Positions 9,560 through 18,789 of a stretch of 64,000 nt of DNA are shown here, one piece after another. This DNA comes from Lewinella sp038528965 (GTDB lineage: Bacteria > Bacteroidota > Bacteroidia > Chitinophagales > Saprospiraceae): positions 1 through 64,000 of the forward strand of contig JBCBEC010000012.1 of assembly GCA_038528965.1 (NCBI GenBank), in the 5' to 3' direction. Position numbers and translations under genes: made by a program. Below the pieces are notes generated by a model. That model made no database searches, was not told the origin of the DNA, and was given only the letters and a program-made list of their open reading frames with translations. Numbering within the stretch: the stretch's first letter is position 1; each line of letters starts with the position of its first letter.

Positions 9560-10033
9560 TTATTGATCGTTGAAAACCAACTTGCCTTGTTCAGGATAGT
9601 AGGTATGTAACACTTGGCCATTATTGTACATTTCTATGGTGTACTGACCTTTCGTTTTTCTAATTCTAGTGTAATCTGATTGGTTATTAGAGTAGCTCCA
9701 GACTGGTAAGTTATAAACTAGGGCATCATCAATATAGGTGGCTACTCTGATATCGATTACCTCTTCCTTTATTGTCTGGTAATAAATAGAAACCCACCCC
9801 CCTTTAATCGCTCGTTTTTCGACCTCAAAAAAGCGTTCGTCTCCGTTATATTCCCATCCCGTGGGCAAATAATCACCCGCTGTCATGGATAGCTTTAGAT
9901 CATCAGATGCTATTTCAGGTAGATCCCTTTGTTGAGCTGTTTCCAGGTAATTTATATCTATCGTAAAGTCGACTTCTTGCTGGCTACAGCTGGTGGATAA
10001 ACCCGCAATACAGATTAATAAACTGAGCTTCAT
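9560..10033 (-). CDS. Small lipoprotein of unknown function
   Basis: The ATG at 10033 is preferred because it starts at a lipoprotein signal peptide (MKLSLLICIAGLSTSC, lipobox LSTSC); a longer frame would overlap the preceding gene. About 157 residues. The mature part is mostly beta-like with repeated aromatic residues and ends HTYYPEQGKLVFNDQ. It starts 10 bp after the upstream gene stops, so the two are likely co-transcribed. No family recognised. Confidence 0.65.
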   Translation of the reverse strand: MKLSLLICIAGLSTSCSQQEVDFTIDINYLETAQQRDLPEIASDDLKLSMTAGDYLPTGWEYNGDERFFEVEKRAIKGGWVSIYYQTIKEEVIDIRVATYIDDALVYNLPVWSYSNNQSDYTRIRKTKGQYTIEMYNNGQVLHTYYPEQGKLVFNDQ

Positions 10034-10043
10034 TGGTTGTTTT

Positions 10044-10769
10044 CTAATGATTAAGGTCACTAAGAATGGAATCTGTTTCGTTGTATCTAATTATCGCACC
10101 CTGATTACCATAAAGCTCAAACACATCGTAAATGACTCTTGAGATAAGCTCTACAGTGGACAGTATTTTCTCTTGGTTAAAGCCGTTGATAGTGTGTACC
10201 GCCACGTAATCACTTTCCATGTGAAAGCCTATCTGTTTTAACCTTTTAAAACCCATTTTGCCAATCCAGTGGGTTAGAGAAGCGCCGTCGAAATGACTTA
10301 AAATAAGTTGGAGCTTTCCTGACAGGTATTCTACTTCTAGCTGTATATCTTTTTGTGCTATTTCTAATGTAAAGGCTATGATAGCTCCGGAGCAAATTTT
10401 ATCAAAACAGTGTAACAGCGTGTCATCGTCCGTTTCAAATTTTCTTGGTGTGCTTTCCAATGCTGCAAGTTCTGCTTCGAAATCCGGAATTTTTGACTTC
10501 ATCACTTCAATAAAAAATTCGGATGGGGGCTGTTCTGCTTTTAGCTTATCAATTCTATTAAGTGTCTCTTTGAGAAAGCTAATTCTGTTGAAATTAGGAT
10601 TATCAAGATTCTTAAGTATCCTTAGTTTTTTGCTTACGGCATAAAACGGCTTTCGAAAAGCCTCTGCTCCTTCAAAATCCCATTCTTTGCTGCACGAGTT
10701 TATTTGTTTTTCCAGGTAGTCATGTTCTTTCTGCAACTGATCAATAATAATCTGTATAACTGACTGCAT
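10044..10769 (-). CDS. Hypothetical protein with N-terminal coiled coil
   Basis: A 241-residue soluble protein without signal peptide or membrane segment. The first ~110 residues are charged and helical (IIIDQLQKEHDYLEKQI; FLKETLNRIDKLKAEQ). The C-terminal ~120 residues (HFDGASLTHWIGKMGF, VISRVIYDVFELYG-like) look like a mixed alpha/beta domain. It lies directly upstream of the small lipoprotein gene in a likely operon. No function can be assigned. Confidence 0.6.
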   Translation of the reverse strand: MQSVIQIIIDQLQKEHDYLEKQINSCSKEWDFEGAEAFRKPFYAVSKKLRILKNLDNPNFNRISFLKETLNRIDKLKAEQPPSEFFIEVMKSKIPDFEAELAALESTPRKFETDDDTLLHCFDKICSGAIIAFTLEIAQKDIQLEVEYLSGKLQLILSHFDGASLTHWIGKMGFKRLKQIGFHMESDYVAVHTINGFNQEKILSTVELISRVIYDVFELYGNQGAIIRYNETDSILSDLNH

Positions 10770-10833
10770 TTTTTGGATAAGTTTCGCTTGAATTTTTGAG
10801 GTTAATAACTCTAATTTTTTGTCCTGCTCTAAC

Positions 10834-10881
10834 TCAAAAAAATCCCACCCGAGTATCTAATTCACCAATACCCGGGTGGGA
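10834..10881 (-). terminator. Strong terminator on the minus strand
   Basis: A 14-bp stem with one mismatch (TCCCACCCGAGTAT 10843-10856 with ATACCCGGGTGGGA 10868-10881) is followed on the minus strand by TTTTTTT. It ends the gene at 10889-11488. Confidence 0.85.
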
Positions 10882-10888
10882 ATAAACC

Positions 10889-11488
10889 TTAAGCACTACG
10901 CTTAAAACCAATCGACTTTTGGCCACCTAGTTCGGCCAGCAGCACATCTTTTTCCGAACGCGTAAGCACCTTCATCTGGTGCAGCCACTGGATACGGGAA
11001 CGGCGTTCCTCGGCCGGCACTTCCAGCTTTTCGTCCAGGTACTGATTCTGGTAGCTGTCCTTGATGCGCTGGCACAGTTCCTCCAGGAACTCGTTAAGTG
11101 CATCTTCCGATGGATCCTCGGCTAAAAAGGCCAGCTGGTGTTCACCTCCTACCAGGTGTAAGAAAGCTGGCTTTTGCTGAGCGAAGGCCAAGATGGACAA
11201 CGAACCACTGATAGCTGCTGCTAAAAAGAGCGACGAAAATGACCAGTCTACACCAATTAGCCAGGCACTGATAGCTACCAGTCCGATCAGCACCGCCACT
11301 ACGGCTGCCAACCAGGCAAAGAGCCGGTACTTGTGTTCCGCTTTGCGGTAAAACTGTAATCCTAAATCTATGTAATCGACACTGAATTCTCGCTCTTGCT
11401 GTAAATCTCGAAGGTGCACAATCATATCATCCTCACGAAGAAAGTAGGCACGGTAACGAAAGCCTTTTTGCTGTATGAGCTGTTGCAT
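10889..11488 (-). CDS. Hypothetical membrane protein
   Basis: About 199 residues with the ATG at 11488; an in-frame TTG at 11521 would add 11 residues. Two adjacent transmembrane segments lie in the middle (LFAWLAAVVAVLIGLVAISA and FSSLFLAAAISGSLSILAFA). The N-terminal part looks like a small beta domain, and the helical C-terminal tail is rich in Glu and Lys. It is followed by a strong terminator and is divergent from uvrB. No known family recognised. Confidence 0.6.
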   Translation of the reverse strand: MQQLIQQKGFRYRAYFLREDDMIVHLRDLQQEREFSVDYIDLGLQFYRKAEHKYRLFAWLAAVVAVLIGLVAISAWLIGVDWSFSSLFLAAAISGSLSILAFAQQKPAFLHLVGGEHQLAFLAEDPSEDALNEFLEELCQRIKDSYQNQYLDEKLEVPAEERRSRIQWLHQMKVLTRSEKDVLLAELGGQKSIGFKRSA

Positions 11489-11598
11489 AGAAGAGCGGGT
11501 TTGGTGAAGAAATTCCGCCAAAAAAGGGCGGGTTTTATAATACTTTAAGATAAAACATTTCTTTGAAAAAAGGAGTTCCTAAAGGCAACTATTTTTGG

Positions 11599-11606
11599 TA
11601 AATTTG
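11599..11606 (+). promoter_or_regulatory. Candidate -7 box for uvrB
   Basis: TAAATTTG is an exact match to the Bacteroidota TAnnTTTG box, 52 bp before the uvrB start. No TTG is seen at the expected -33 distance, so this is tentative. Confidence 0.35.
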
Positions 11607-11658
11607 GGTTAAATATTGGGTGTAAAATCACTTTGCTTAGACGTACAAAATTGTTGCT

Positions 11659-13680
11659 GTGAGTTTCAAATTAGTATCTCCTTTCAAGCCTACGGGCGAC
11701 CAGCCAAGTGCCATTAAACAACTAGTAGATGGCGTAGAGGCCGGCGATGCGGCGCAAGTTCTGCTAGGTGTTACGGGTTCTGGTAAGACCTTTACCATGG
11801 CCAACATGATTGCGCAGCTTAATCGCCCTACGCTGATCCTTACTCACAATAAAACTTTAACGGCTCAGCTCTACAGTGAGTTCCGCGACTTCTTTCCAGA
11901 GAATGCGGTAGAGTACTTTGTCTCCTATTACGATTACTACCAACCCGAGGCCTATATCTCGTCTTCGGATACTTATATCGAAAAGGATTTATCGATTAAT
12001 GAAGAGGTAGACAAACTGCGCCTGCGCGCAACGTCTAACCTGCTCTCGGGACGGAGAGATATTATCATCGTGGCTTCGGTGAGTTGTATCTACGGTATGG
12101 GTAATCCGGATGATTACAAGAGTGGGATTATTCGGATACAACGCGGGCAAACGATTTCTCGTAACGGCTTCCTCTACAGTCTAGTGGATAGCCTCTACTC
12201 GCGTACAGAGACCGAGTTTAAACGAGCCACTTTCCGCGTACGCGGCGATACCGTAGACATTAATTTACCTTATGTCGATTATGGCTACCGCGTCACGTTC
12301 TTCGGTGATGAAATTGAAGAAATTGAAAAGCTGGAAATAAGTAGTGGGAAACGGATAGAGCGCATGGAAGACGCCGCCATCTTTCCCGCGAATCTATACA
12401 TTGCTCCCAAGGAGCGCCTCAAGGGTATCATCAATGATATTCAGGACGAGTTGCACGAACAAGAAAAGTACTTCGAGCGGGAAAACCGCCTTTTGGAGGC
12501 TAAACGCATCAGTGAGCGCACCAACTTTGATCTGGAAATGATGAAAGAGCTGGGCTATTGCAATGGCGTCGAGAACTACTCCCGCTTTTTTGATGGTCGC
12601 AAGCCTGGTACCCGCCCCTTCTGTTTACTAGATTACTTCCCGGACGATTACCTCATGCTTATTGATGAGAGCCACGTGACGCTCCCGCAGGTGCGTGGTA
12701 TGTTTGGTGGTGACCGGGCACGTAAATTAAGCTTGGTCAACTTTGGTTTCCGTTTACCCTCAGCTATGGATAACCGCCCGCTCAACTTTACCGAATTTGA
12801 AAGCTTGATCAACCAGGTAGTTTACGTAAGTGCTACCCCGGCAGAATACGAAATGGAACAAACGGGAGGTTTGCTGGTAGAGCAAGTTATCCGCCCAACG
12901 GGACTTATTGATCCACCCATTGAAGTTCGCCCCAGCATCAATCAGATTGATGATTTGATGGAGGAAATTGACGAGCGTATCAAGCGCGACGAACGTACAC
13001 TGGTTACTACACTTACCAAGCGGATGGCGGAGGAATTGACCAAGTATTTCAATAAGTTGCGCATCAAAGTCCGCTACATTCACTCCGAGGTGGATACCAT
13101 GGAACGGGTGGAAATTCTGCGTGATTTGCGCTTGGGTGAGTTTGATGTTTTGGTAGGTGTAAACTTACTTCGTGAGGGTTTGGATTTACCAGAAGTAAGT
13201 TTGGTAGCGGTTATTGACGCGGACAAGGAAGGCTTCCTCAGGAATGAGCGTTCGCTTACGCAAACGGCTGGTCGCGCGGCTCGTAACGTGAATGGTTTGG
13301 TGGTCTTCTACGCGGATAAGATTACCGACTCTATGCAGCGCACGATTGATGAGACCAATCGGCGCCGTACCATTCAGATGGCCTATAATGAGGAACACAA
13401 TATTACCCCTAGAACGGTACGCAAGAGCCGGGAGGAAATTTTGGCGAAGAAGTCTATTCTGGATGTGCGCGCCGTTGAGCAGGCTTACGTGGAACCTGAG
13501 AAACCAAGCCTAGCTGCTGATCCAATTATCGCTTACATGACGCGGGATCAGTTGGAAGCGGCCATTGCGGCCACAGAAGGTAAGATGAAAAAAGCCGCCA
13601 AGGAACTGGATTTCATTTCCGCTGCCCAGTACCGGGATGAGGTAAATGAATTAAAGCAGCAGCTACGACGTACAGCTTAG
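11659..13680 (+). CDS. uvrB: UvrABC system protein B
   Basis: Nucleotide excision repair helicase subunit. UvrB receives damaged DNA from UvrA, clamps it with its beta-hairpin and recruits UvrC. The protein has the usual length (673 residues). Walker A is at residues 37-44 (GVTGSGKT). The hairpin region follows (YYDYYQPEAYISSSDTYIEK), with DESHVTLPQ as the DEAD-like box, TAGRAARNVNG as helicase motif VI, and a C-terminal UVR domain (AAKELDFISAAQYRDEV) that contacts UvrC. The start codon is GTG. It appears monocistronic and divergent from the gene at 10889-11488. Confidence 0.97.
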   Translation: MSFKLVSPFKPTGDQPSAIKQLVDGVEAGDAAQVLLGVTGSGKTFTMANMIAQLNRPTLILTHNKTLTAQLYSEFRDFFPENAVEYFVSYYDYYQPEAYISSSDTYIEKDLSINEEVDKLRLRATSNLLSGRRDIIIVASVSCIYGMGNPDDYKSGIIRIQRGQTISRNGFLYSLVDSLYSRTETEFKRATFRVRGDTVDINLPYVDYGYRVTFFGDEIEEIEKLEISSGKRIERMEDAAIFPANLYIAPKERLKGIINDIQDELHEQEKYFERENRLLEAKRISERTNFDLEMMKELGYCNGVENYSRFFDGRKPGTRPFCLLDYFPDDYLMLIDESHVTLPQVRGMFGGDRARKLSLVNFGFRLPSAMDNRPLNFTEFESLINQVVYVSATPAEYEMEQTGGLLVEQVIRPTGLIDPPIEVRPSINQIDDLMEEIDERIKRDERTLVTTLTKRMAEELTKYFNKLRIKVRYIHSEVDTMERVEILRDLRLGEFDVLVGVNLLREGLDLPEVSLVAVIDADKEGFLRNERSLTQTAGRAARNVNGLVVFYADKITDSMQRTIDETNRRRTIQMAYNEEHNITPRTVRKSREEILAKKSILDVRAVEQAYVEPEKPSLAADPIIAYMTRDQLEAAIAATEGKMKKAAKELDFISAAQYRDEVNELKQQLRRTA

Positions 13681-13681
13681 A

Positions 13682-13724
13682 TTTTTAAACCACCCAAGCC
13701 ACCTGAGAACACCTAAGGTCTAAG
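13682..13724. repeat. Intergenic AACCACC-type dispersed repeat, copy 1
   Basis: TTTTAAACCACCCAAGCCAC, followed by ACACCTAAGGT, resembles related strings at 16514-16530, 27958-27978 and, inverted, 47561-47592. Together with 13725-13731 it can form an imperfect hairpin (AAGCCACCT / AGGTGACTT) at the end of uvrB and may act as a weak terminator. Confidence 0.45.
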
Positions 13725-13745
13725 GTGACTTGGATGTTTTGACCA

Positions 13746-14288
13746 TTAGCGCTGGTGATAGAATACCAGAGACGCTTTAGCCAAGGCATTCGCGTTGAGA
13801 TAATAACCTGTCAAGGCTGGGCTAGCATTTGCGTCAAGACCCAGTGATTCCGTTTTCAAGGCGTATACAGTGACAATATACTGGTGAAAACCGTGCCCTT
13901 CTGGTGGGCACGGACCACCGTAGCTGGCTGAACCATAATCGGTAATCCCTTGAATAGCTCCATCAGGTAATAAGACGCCATCTTTACTTCCTGCTCCACT
14001 GGCCAGGGAGGTTGTTTCTACAGGAAGGTCGAATACTACCCAATGCCACCAGCCACTACCCGTAGGTGCGTCGGGATCGTACATGGTGATGGCGTAGCTT
14101 TTGGTCCCTTCTGGTGCGCCGGACCAACTCAGATCAGGTGAAGTATTCTCTCCTTCGCAGCCGAAACCACTAAAGACTTGACGGGCCGTCGCCTGCCCTT
14201 GGAGTTCATTGCTGTGGAGGGTGAAATTTTGGGCGTTGATCGTGCTCATCAACGCAAATAGACTAAAACTAAGGAAGAAATAACGCAT
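13746..14288 (-). CDS. Secreted PEBP / YbhB-YbcL family protein
   Basis: A 180-residue phosphatidylethanolamine-binding-protein-like (Raf kinase inhibitor-like) protein with a signal peptide (MRYFFLSFSLFALMSTINA). The diagnostic ligand-pocket motifs are present: MYDPDAPTGSGWWHWVVFDL and GGPCPPEGHGFHQYIVTVYAL. Length after processing matches the bacterial YbhB family. Bacterial members bind small anions or phospholipid head groups; the real role is poorly known. Here it is predicted to be periplasmic or exported. Confidence 0.9.
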   Translation of the reverse strand: MRYFFLSFSLFALMSTINAQNFTLHSNELQGQATARQVFSGFGCEGENTSPDLSWSGAPEGTKSYAITMYDPDAPTGSGWWHWVVFDLPVETTSLASGAGSKDGVLLPDGAIQGITDYGSASYGGPCPPEGHGFHQYIVTVYALKTESLGLDANASPALTGYYLNANALAKASLVFYHQR

Positions 14289-14376
14289 TACAAGTCGTGT
14301 TTGATTACGCTACAAAACTCGGCTGTAATGGCAGGCAGGGGGTATAGCTAGAAGGTCAAAAAATGTTGCTGAAAGG

Positions 14377-15231
14377 TCATTGTGAGTTAGTCTTCAACAC
14401 TTTAGGAGAGACACCAAACTCGCGTTTAAAGGCTTGAGAAAAGCTAGAAAAGTTCTCGAAGCCAGCTTCCAGATAAACGTCTGAAGGGCTCTGGTGATGA
14501 TGGACCAAAAGGCGCTTGGCTTTTAGCAGTCGCTGTTTTTGAAACCAGCGGGCGGGGGAATTTTGGTATAGTTCTTTAAACTTACGTTTGAAAGTAGACA
14601 GGCTCATTTGGCATAAGAAAGCCAGCTCATCTAAAGAAAGTTTTTGGTCGATACTACTTTCAATTACCCGGCGGAAATCACTATCAGTGCTTGAGCTTTG
14701 TTCTGAGCATAAAAAGTGGATGATCGCTTCTCCGTGTTGTTCTATTAAGTAGAGTAACAACTCTTCTATTTTCAACTGCCAGATGGCAGAGTCGGATGCT
14801 AATGGCTGTTTTAGTAAGGCCTGTAGCGCGTGTACAAAGTGAGAAATATAAGGGTCCATGTTCAAGACCAAAAAGTCTGGGCCACGCTTGCTGCTAGTAG
14901 TTCGAAGCTGATATTTACCCATAAATCGTTGGAGGAAATCGTTTTCAAAAAAACAAAGTAAGCTGCGATAATGTGTTGCGCCGGCGAAGCGCTCCGTCAT
15001 TAGGCAATGGGTAGGTTTGAGTAACAGGAACTGATTTGGTCCAAGTCCAGCTTCATCATGTAAGTGGTGGAGGTGCTTTCTGCCTTCCACTAGAAAGCTG
15101 AAAACAAAGGTGCGAAGAATCACCTTACTCTTAATTACTTCCTGTGCCGCACGATAGTCAAAAACGGCCACAGGTTGCGCTGCGATTTGAGCTCGTTCTT
15201 TGACAAAATAGTCTGGAAGTTGAAAGATCAT
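14377..15231 (-). CDS. AraC family transcriptional regulator
   Basis: 284 residues. The N-terminal ~180 residues form a sensor domain without a recognised ligand motif. The C-terminal double helix-turn-helix is typical of AraC/XylS: SLDELAFLCQMSLSTFKRKF, then SPSDVYLEAGFENFSSFSQA and FKREFGVSPK. It begins 5 bp after the M16 peptidase gene ends on the same strand, so both are likely on one transcript. Its target is unknown; the peptidase gene is a candidate by position only. Confidence 0.88.
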   Translation of the reverse strand: MIFQLPDYFVKERAQIAAQPVAVFDYRAAQEVIKSKVILRTFVFSFLVEGRKHLHHLHDEAGLGPNQFLLLKPTHCLMTERFAGATHYRSLLCFFENDFLQRFMGKYQLRTTSSKRGPDFLVLNMDPYISHFVHALQALLKQPLASDSAIWQLKIEELLLYLIEQHGEAIIHFLCSEQSSSTDSDFRRVIESSIDQKLSLDELAFLCQMSLSTFKRKFKELYQNSPARWFQKQRLLKAKRLLVHHHQSPSDVYLEAGFENFSSFSQAFKREFGVSPKVLKTNSQ

Positions 15232-15236
15232 TTTTA

Positions 15237-16493
15237 TCAGGCTAGTGCTTCGGCCAGTGCCTCCGCTTCGTAATAGACTTCTGAACAGTTCTCTTCCACC
15301 AAAATACGCTGGGCCATATCTTGTAATTGCTGAGCGCTTACCCGGCGATAGAGTTGTGCTTCCTGGTTGATCAGTTCGGCATTACCCAAAATTTCGAAGA
15401 ACGCCAGGTTGATAGCCCGGTTCAGGACATTGAGTTCAGAAAAAAGCAGTGTGCTTTCCACCTTGTTTTTTACTTTTTCCAACTCCCATTTACCAATGCC
15501 TTCTTCTTTGAGTGTCCTGAGCTCTTCCCAAATGGCGGCACGCGCCTGCTGGTTGCTTACTCCGGCTACGGGTTTAGCTTCAATAATGAGAAGGCCGGGA
15601 TCAATAGTACCGGAAATGTAGCAATCAATGGAAGAGAAAAGGGCTTTATCTTTCAATAACCGTTGGTACAGGCGCGAGGAAGGGCCATTGCCCAAAACGT
15701 CGGATAGTAGGTCAACAGCGTAGAAGTCGCGATCTACCCGACTAGGGATGTGGAAAGCGATGTAGATGGCATCGGTAGGCGCTTGGGCGTGCAGGATGCG
15801 TTTTTGTAATATTTGCTGCGGCGGTTCTGGTGGTAGAATCCGCTCAATAACATCTCCAGCGGGAATATCCGCAAACCATTTCTCTACCAATTGTTGTGCT
15901 TCCGCAAACTTGACTTGCCCGGCAATGACGAGCACTGCATTATTGGGTTGATAAAAGCGATCGTAGAAGGCTTGTACGTCGTTGAGCGAGGCTTCGCTTA
16001 CGTGCTCCGGTACTTTGCCAATGGTCGGCCAGCGGTAAGGGTGCACTTTGTAGGCCAGGTCGGCCAGGTGATGCCAGACATCTCCGTAGGGTTCGTTGAG
16101 GCAGGTTTCTTTGAACTCTTCCACGACCACTTTACGCTGTACGTCCAATTTCTTTTCGGTAAAGCGCATGTTCTTCATCCGGTCACTTTCCAGCCAGAGA
16201 GCTACCTCCAGATTTTCCGCAGGAACAACATTGTAGTAATTAGTGATATCGTTATTGGTGAAGGCATTATTTTCTCCACCGGCCATTTGGAGCGGCTCGT
16301 CAAAATTGGGTGCTGCCTCGGTACCGCTAAACATGAGGTGTTCGAACAGGTGGGCAAACCCGGTACGTTCTGGCGACTCATCCCTCGCTCCAACGTAGTA
16401 GCAGATGTTGACCGTTACCATTGGAGTGCTCTGATCTTCGTGCACCAATACCCGTAAACCATTATCTAGGGTGAAGCGCTTATACTGAATCAT
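15237..16493 (-). CDS. M16 family zinc peptidase (pitrilysin-like)
   Basis: 418 residues with the inverted zinc motif HLFEH at 48-52 (GFAHLFEHLMFSG) and the following acidic cluster VVVEEFKETC expected to give the third ligand. The second half (LLSDVLGNGPSSRLYQRLLK) is the inactive M16C-like partner domain. There is no signal peptide, so the enzyme is likely cytoplasmic, like the processing-peptidase-like M16B proteins common in Bacteroidota. Substrates are unknown. A hairpin-rich element lies immediately upstream. Confidence 0.9.
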   Translation of the reverse strand: MIQYKRFTLDNGLRVLVHEDQSTPMVTVNICYYVGARDESPERTGFAHLFEHLMFSGTEAAPNFDEPLQMAGGENNAFTNNDITNYYNVVPAENLEVALWLESDRMKNMRFTEKKLDVQRKVVVEEFKETCLNEPYGDVWHHLADLAYKVHPYRWPTIGKVPEHVSEASLNDVQAFYDRFYQPNNAVLVIAGQVKFAEAQQLVEKWFADIPAGDVIERILPPEPPQQILQKRILHAQAPTDAIYIAFHIPSRVDRDFYAVDLLSDVLGNGPSSRLYQRLLKDKALFSSIDCYISGTIDPGLLIIEAKPVAGVSNQQARAAIWEELRTLKEEGIGKWELEKVKNKVESTLLFSELNVLNRAINLAFFEILGNAELINQEAQLYRRVSAQQLQDMAQRILVEENCSEVYYEAEALAEALA

Positions 16494-16513
16494 CGTCCTT
16501 TCATTTCTTTTTC

Positions 16514-16530
16514 AACCACCAAGACACCAA
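16514..16530. repeat. AACCACC-type dispersed repeat, copy 2
   Basis: AACCACCAAGACACCAA is close to the copies at 13682 and 27958 and to the reverse complement of 47561-47592. It borders the triple-hairpin element that follows. Confidence 0.4.
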
Positions 16531-16544
16531 CGTTTTGCATCTCT

Positions 16545-16648
16545 TATACCGAAGCCGAAGAGATTTGGGAATCCAAATCTTCTTCGCATCGAGTATATAC
16601 TCGCAAGAAGTGGTTTGGCTTCGCCCAAACCACTTCGTTAGCGGTATA
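16545..16648. repeat. Nested triple-hairpin element
   Basis: The outer arms TATACCG (16545-16551) and CGGTATA (16642-16648) enclose three consecutive inverted repeats. They are AGATTTGG/CCAAATCT with a GAAT loop, the perfect palindrome CGAGTATATACTCG (16590-16603), and GAAGTGGTTTGG/CCAAACCACTTC (16607-16636). The arrangement lies between divergent genes and suggests a mobile palindromic (REP/BIME-like) unit rather than a terminator, since no T-run follows. Confidence 0.65.
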
Positions 16649-16688
16649 GTTGAAGCTGTCACAAAGCTACGCAATTGTTTATGCTAAT

Positions 16689-17156
16689 ATGCAAAACGCT
16701 CTTTACTATCAAATCGTTTGCTTGGGAATTTGTTGTTTGACATTGTCCTGTCAAAGCTCCTCCAATAAACAGGAGACTTTAAGTGCTGCGGAAGTAGCGT
16801 TAGAAGATCATAATGGTTGGCTGTTGACGGTAGCAGAGGATGGATCAGGTAGTTTGTCCTGTGCGTCTTTGCGGCATCAGATTGTTCGTTGGCCGGCGGG
16901 TACTTTCCCCTTTGAGAAATTGCGGCTTTTACCACCCTTTGAGCCCCGTATCCAGGATGATTACCCCTTTCGATGGACGTATCGTCAAAGCCTACAATCG
17001 GAGCTACGGCAGTACAGCTTGCCCGATACTTCCTGGGCGGCCCGCTGGTTTGTCTTGGCCCACGATGCGCTGATGCATCAGCAAGGCCCTTCCTTTGCGC
17101 GCCGACAATTGAGGCGGCAATGGCGCGTGGATCCGCCGGTGGGTGTTGGAGATTAG
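16689..17156 (+). CDS. Small lipoprotein of unknown function
   Basis: The ATG at 16689 opens a lipoprotein signal peptide (MQNALYYQIVCLGICC, lipobox LTLSC), giving ~155 residues; a TTG 39 bp upstream is less likely. The mature part is rich in Trp and Arg and contains RIQDDYPFRWTYRQSLQ and SWAARWFVLAHDALMHQQ. No family recognised. A long antisense frame over the same bases has no features. A palindromic dispersed repeat lies just past the stop. Confidence 0.6.
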   Translation: MQNALYYQIVCLGICCLTLSCQSSSNKQETLSAAEVALEDHNGWLLTVAEDGSGSLSCASLRHQIVRWPAGTFPFEKLRLLPPFEPRIQDDYPFRWTYRQSLQSELRQYSLPDTSWAARWFVLAHDALMHQQGPSFARRQLRRQWRVDPPVGVGD

Positions 17157-17192
17157 TCGAAGGGACGCATTGCAATGCCTCCGTACAGCCCA
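17157..17192. repeat. ATTGCAATGCGTC dispersed palindromic repeat, copy 1
   Basis: GGGACGCATTGCAATGCC with flanks GTCGAA and CCGTACAGCCC matches, in reverse orientation, 57950-57985, and in the same orientation 56082-56112. The core CATTGCAATG is a perfect palindrome. Confidence 0.65.
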
Positions 17193-17281
17193 AGGAAAGG
17201 AAAACGCCTACAACCCTTAAGAATCTGGTAGTTTATGACGAGCGGGAAGTTATCTCATGGAGATGCTTCCTGCTGTTTTTT

Positions 17282-18775
17282 TTAGCGGCCGAGACGAGAG
17301 AGTCCAGCTTTAGCCTGTTGGTGTAAACCCGTGCGGTAATCATCTGGGCGGAGGCGAAGACAGGTCTGGAAATATTGGATGGCGCTGGCCGTATTCCCTC
17401 TTTTTTCTTGGATGAGTCCGGCCTGTAAAGCGGCATTACAGGCAAAGAAGGCCTCGTGGTCACGCCCCAATTCAATGGTGTGATCGTACTGCGCCAGTGC
17501 ATCGTCGTAGGCTTCTTGTCCATGGAGGACCCGCCCCTTACGGTAAATGTATTCCAGCCGATGTTCGAAACGGGAGAAATTATCCTCACTGGAGGTGCGT
17601 AGCTTGGCCAGTGCCCGATCATAGTAGCCTCCATCGTAAAGCAGGCGAGCTTGCAGGAGCAGCACCCTAGGGATATCCTTCTCCTCCGCTTCGCGTTGTG
17701 CGTTGCGATCGCCACCAGCGGCATCAGTACCTCGCTGGAGTAATAATTTCATATAGTCTTGATAAGCCTGTGGGCGGCCATCCAGTAGTTCGGCCCAGGC
17801 CAGTTTCTGATACGCCTCTTTAATGTAATGCCGACCACGGGTACTGCGTAGGAAGGTAAGTAAGTGGCGTTTACCAACGGTATCAAGCTTGCGGATTTTA
17901 GCTACTCCTAGCATATAGTCTAGGTAAGGGAAAGGATAAAAACTGGCGCCACGTGGAGCGGCTTCCATCCAGCGTATAGCATCATCGTTATGGCCAGTTC
18001 GCATGGCTACGTTGGCCAGGACGAAAGCGTGTAGCGGGGTTTCACTGGGGCGAAGGTCGGCATCTTCCAAGGCCTCCCAGGCGGCGGTAGGGCGACCATC
18101 TAGGTGGAGCAATAAAAAAGCGTACAGTACTTGTGTTTCCTGTAGGAAGGGGAAGGAGGAAGGACTGGCAATGCTCAGTACATCCTCGATTTCTTTTTTA
18201 CCTTGCTCTACGGTTCCTTCCAGGCTACTGAGTAACTCTATGGCCCAGCGGTAGTTGTCGGGTACGGTGCCAACGGCGGCGTGCAGGATGCCCAAGTCTT
18301 TCTTATTACCCAGAAAATCGGGGAAGCGTTCTTGGTTGCGGAGCAGCAATTTGTGGGCACGATTGATATCGGTGAAAGCCGCCAAATATTCTTCAAAACG
18401 AAACTTGAGGAGCGCCCAGTGCAGGCGTATTTCCGCTTGTACATACAGGTGGTAAGGGGAGCTGGTATCACCCTCCGCTATGATATCCAAACGGCGGTCC
18501 CGATTGGCTTTCATACGATTGTAGGCCGCTTCGTCTTCTGATACGTAAATGGTGAAGAAGTCGACGTAGTTCTCTAGATGGTAGGCTACTAGATTATTGG
18601 GTTCGCGCAACTTGAGGCGGGCAATTAGCGACTGCGCTTCGCTTAACCGTAGTTCAAAAATTTTCTTGTAGACCTGCTGGGCAGAGGTGTTGTAATCAAA
18701 ATATCCCTCGGCGGACAGCACAGTGTGATGCGAGAACAGAATCAGTAACAGTAAAAGCAGTGTAGATAAGCGCAT
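17282..18775 (-). CDS. Secreted TPR-repeat protein
   Basis: 497 residues with a signal peptide (MRLSTLLLLLLILFSHHTVL) and helical repeats throughout. C-terminal TPR-like units are visible in YDDALAQYDHTIELG and NTASAIQYFQTCLRLRPDDY, and an N-terminal one in FEEYLAAFTDINRAHKLLL. It resembles the IML2/DUF3808-type TPR proteins often seen in Bacteroidota. It is probably a periplasmic scaffold. No catalytic motif; the partner is unknown. Confidence 0.75.
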   Translation of the reverse strand: MRLSTLLLLLLILFSHHTVLSAEGYFDYNTSAQQVYKKIFELRLSEAQSLIARLKLREPNNLVAYHLENYVDFFTIYVSEDEAAYNRMKANRDRRLDIIAEGDTSSPYHLYVQAEIRLHWALLKFRFEEYLAAFTDINRAHKLLLRNQERFPDFLGNKKDLGILHAAVGTVPDNYRWAIELLSSLEGTVEQGKKEIEDVLSIASPSSFPFLQETQVLYAFLLLHLDGRPTAAWEALEDADLRPSETPLHAFVLANVAMRTGHNDDAIRWMEAAPRGASFYPFPYLDYMLGVAKIRKLDTVGKRHLLTFLRSTRGRHYIKEAYQKLAWAELLDGRPQAYQDYMKLLLQRGTDAAGGDRNAQREAEEKDIPRVLLLQARLLYDGGYYDRALAKLRTSSEDNFSRFEHRLEYIYRKGRVLHGQEAYDDALAQYDHTIELGRDHEAFFACNAALQAGLIQEKRGNTASAIQYFQTCLRLRPDDYRTGLHQQAKAGLSRLGR

Positions 18776-18789
18776 GCAGTGTTTGGGAT

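Noticed and set aside
16684..17193. 169-residue minus-strand frame
   Set aside because: Antisense to a lipoprotein gene with a clear signal peptide; the antisense product has no recognisable feature.
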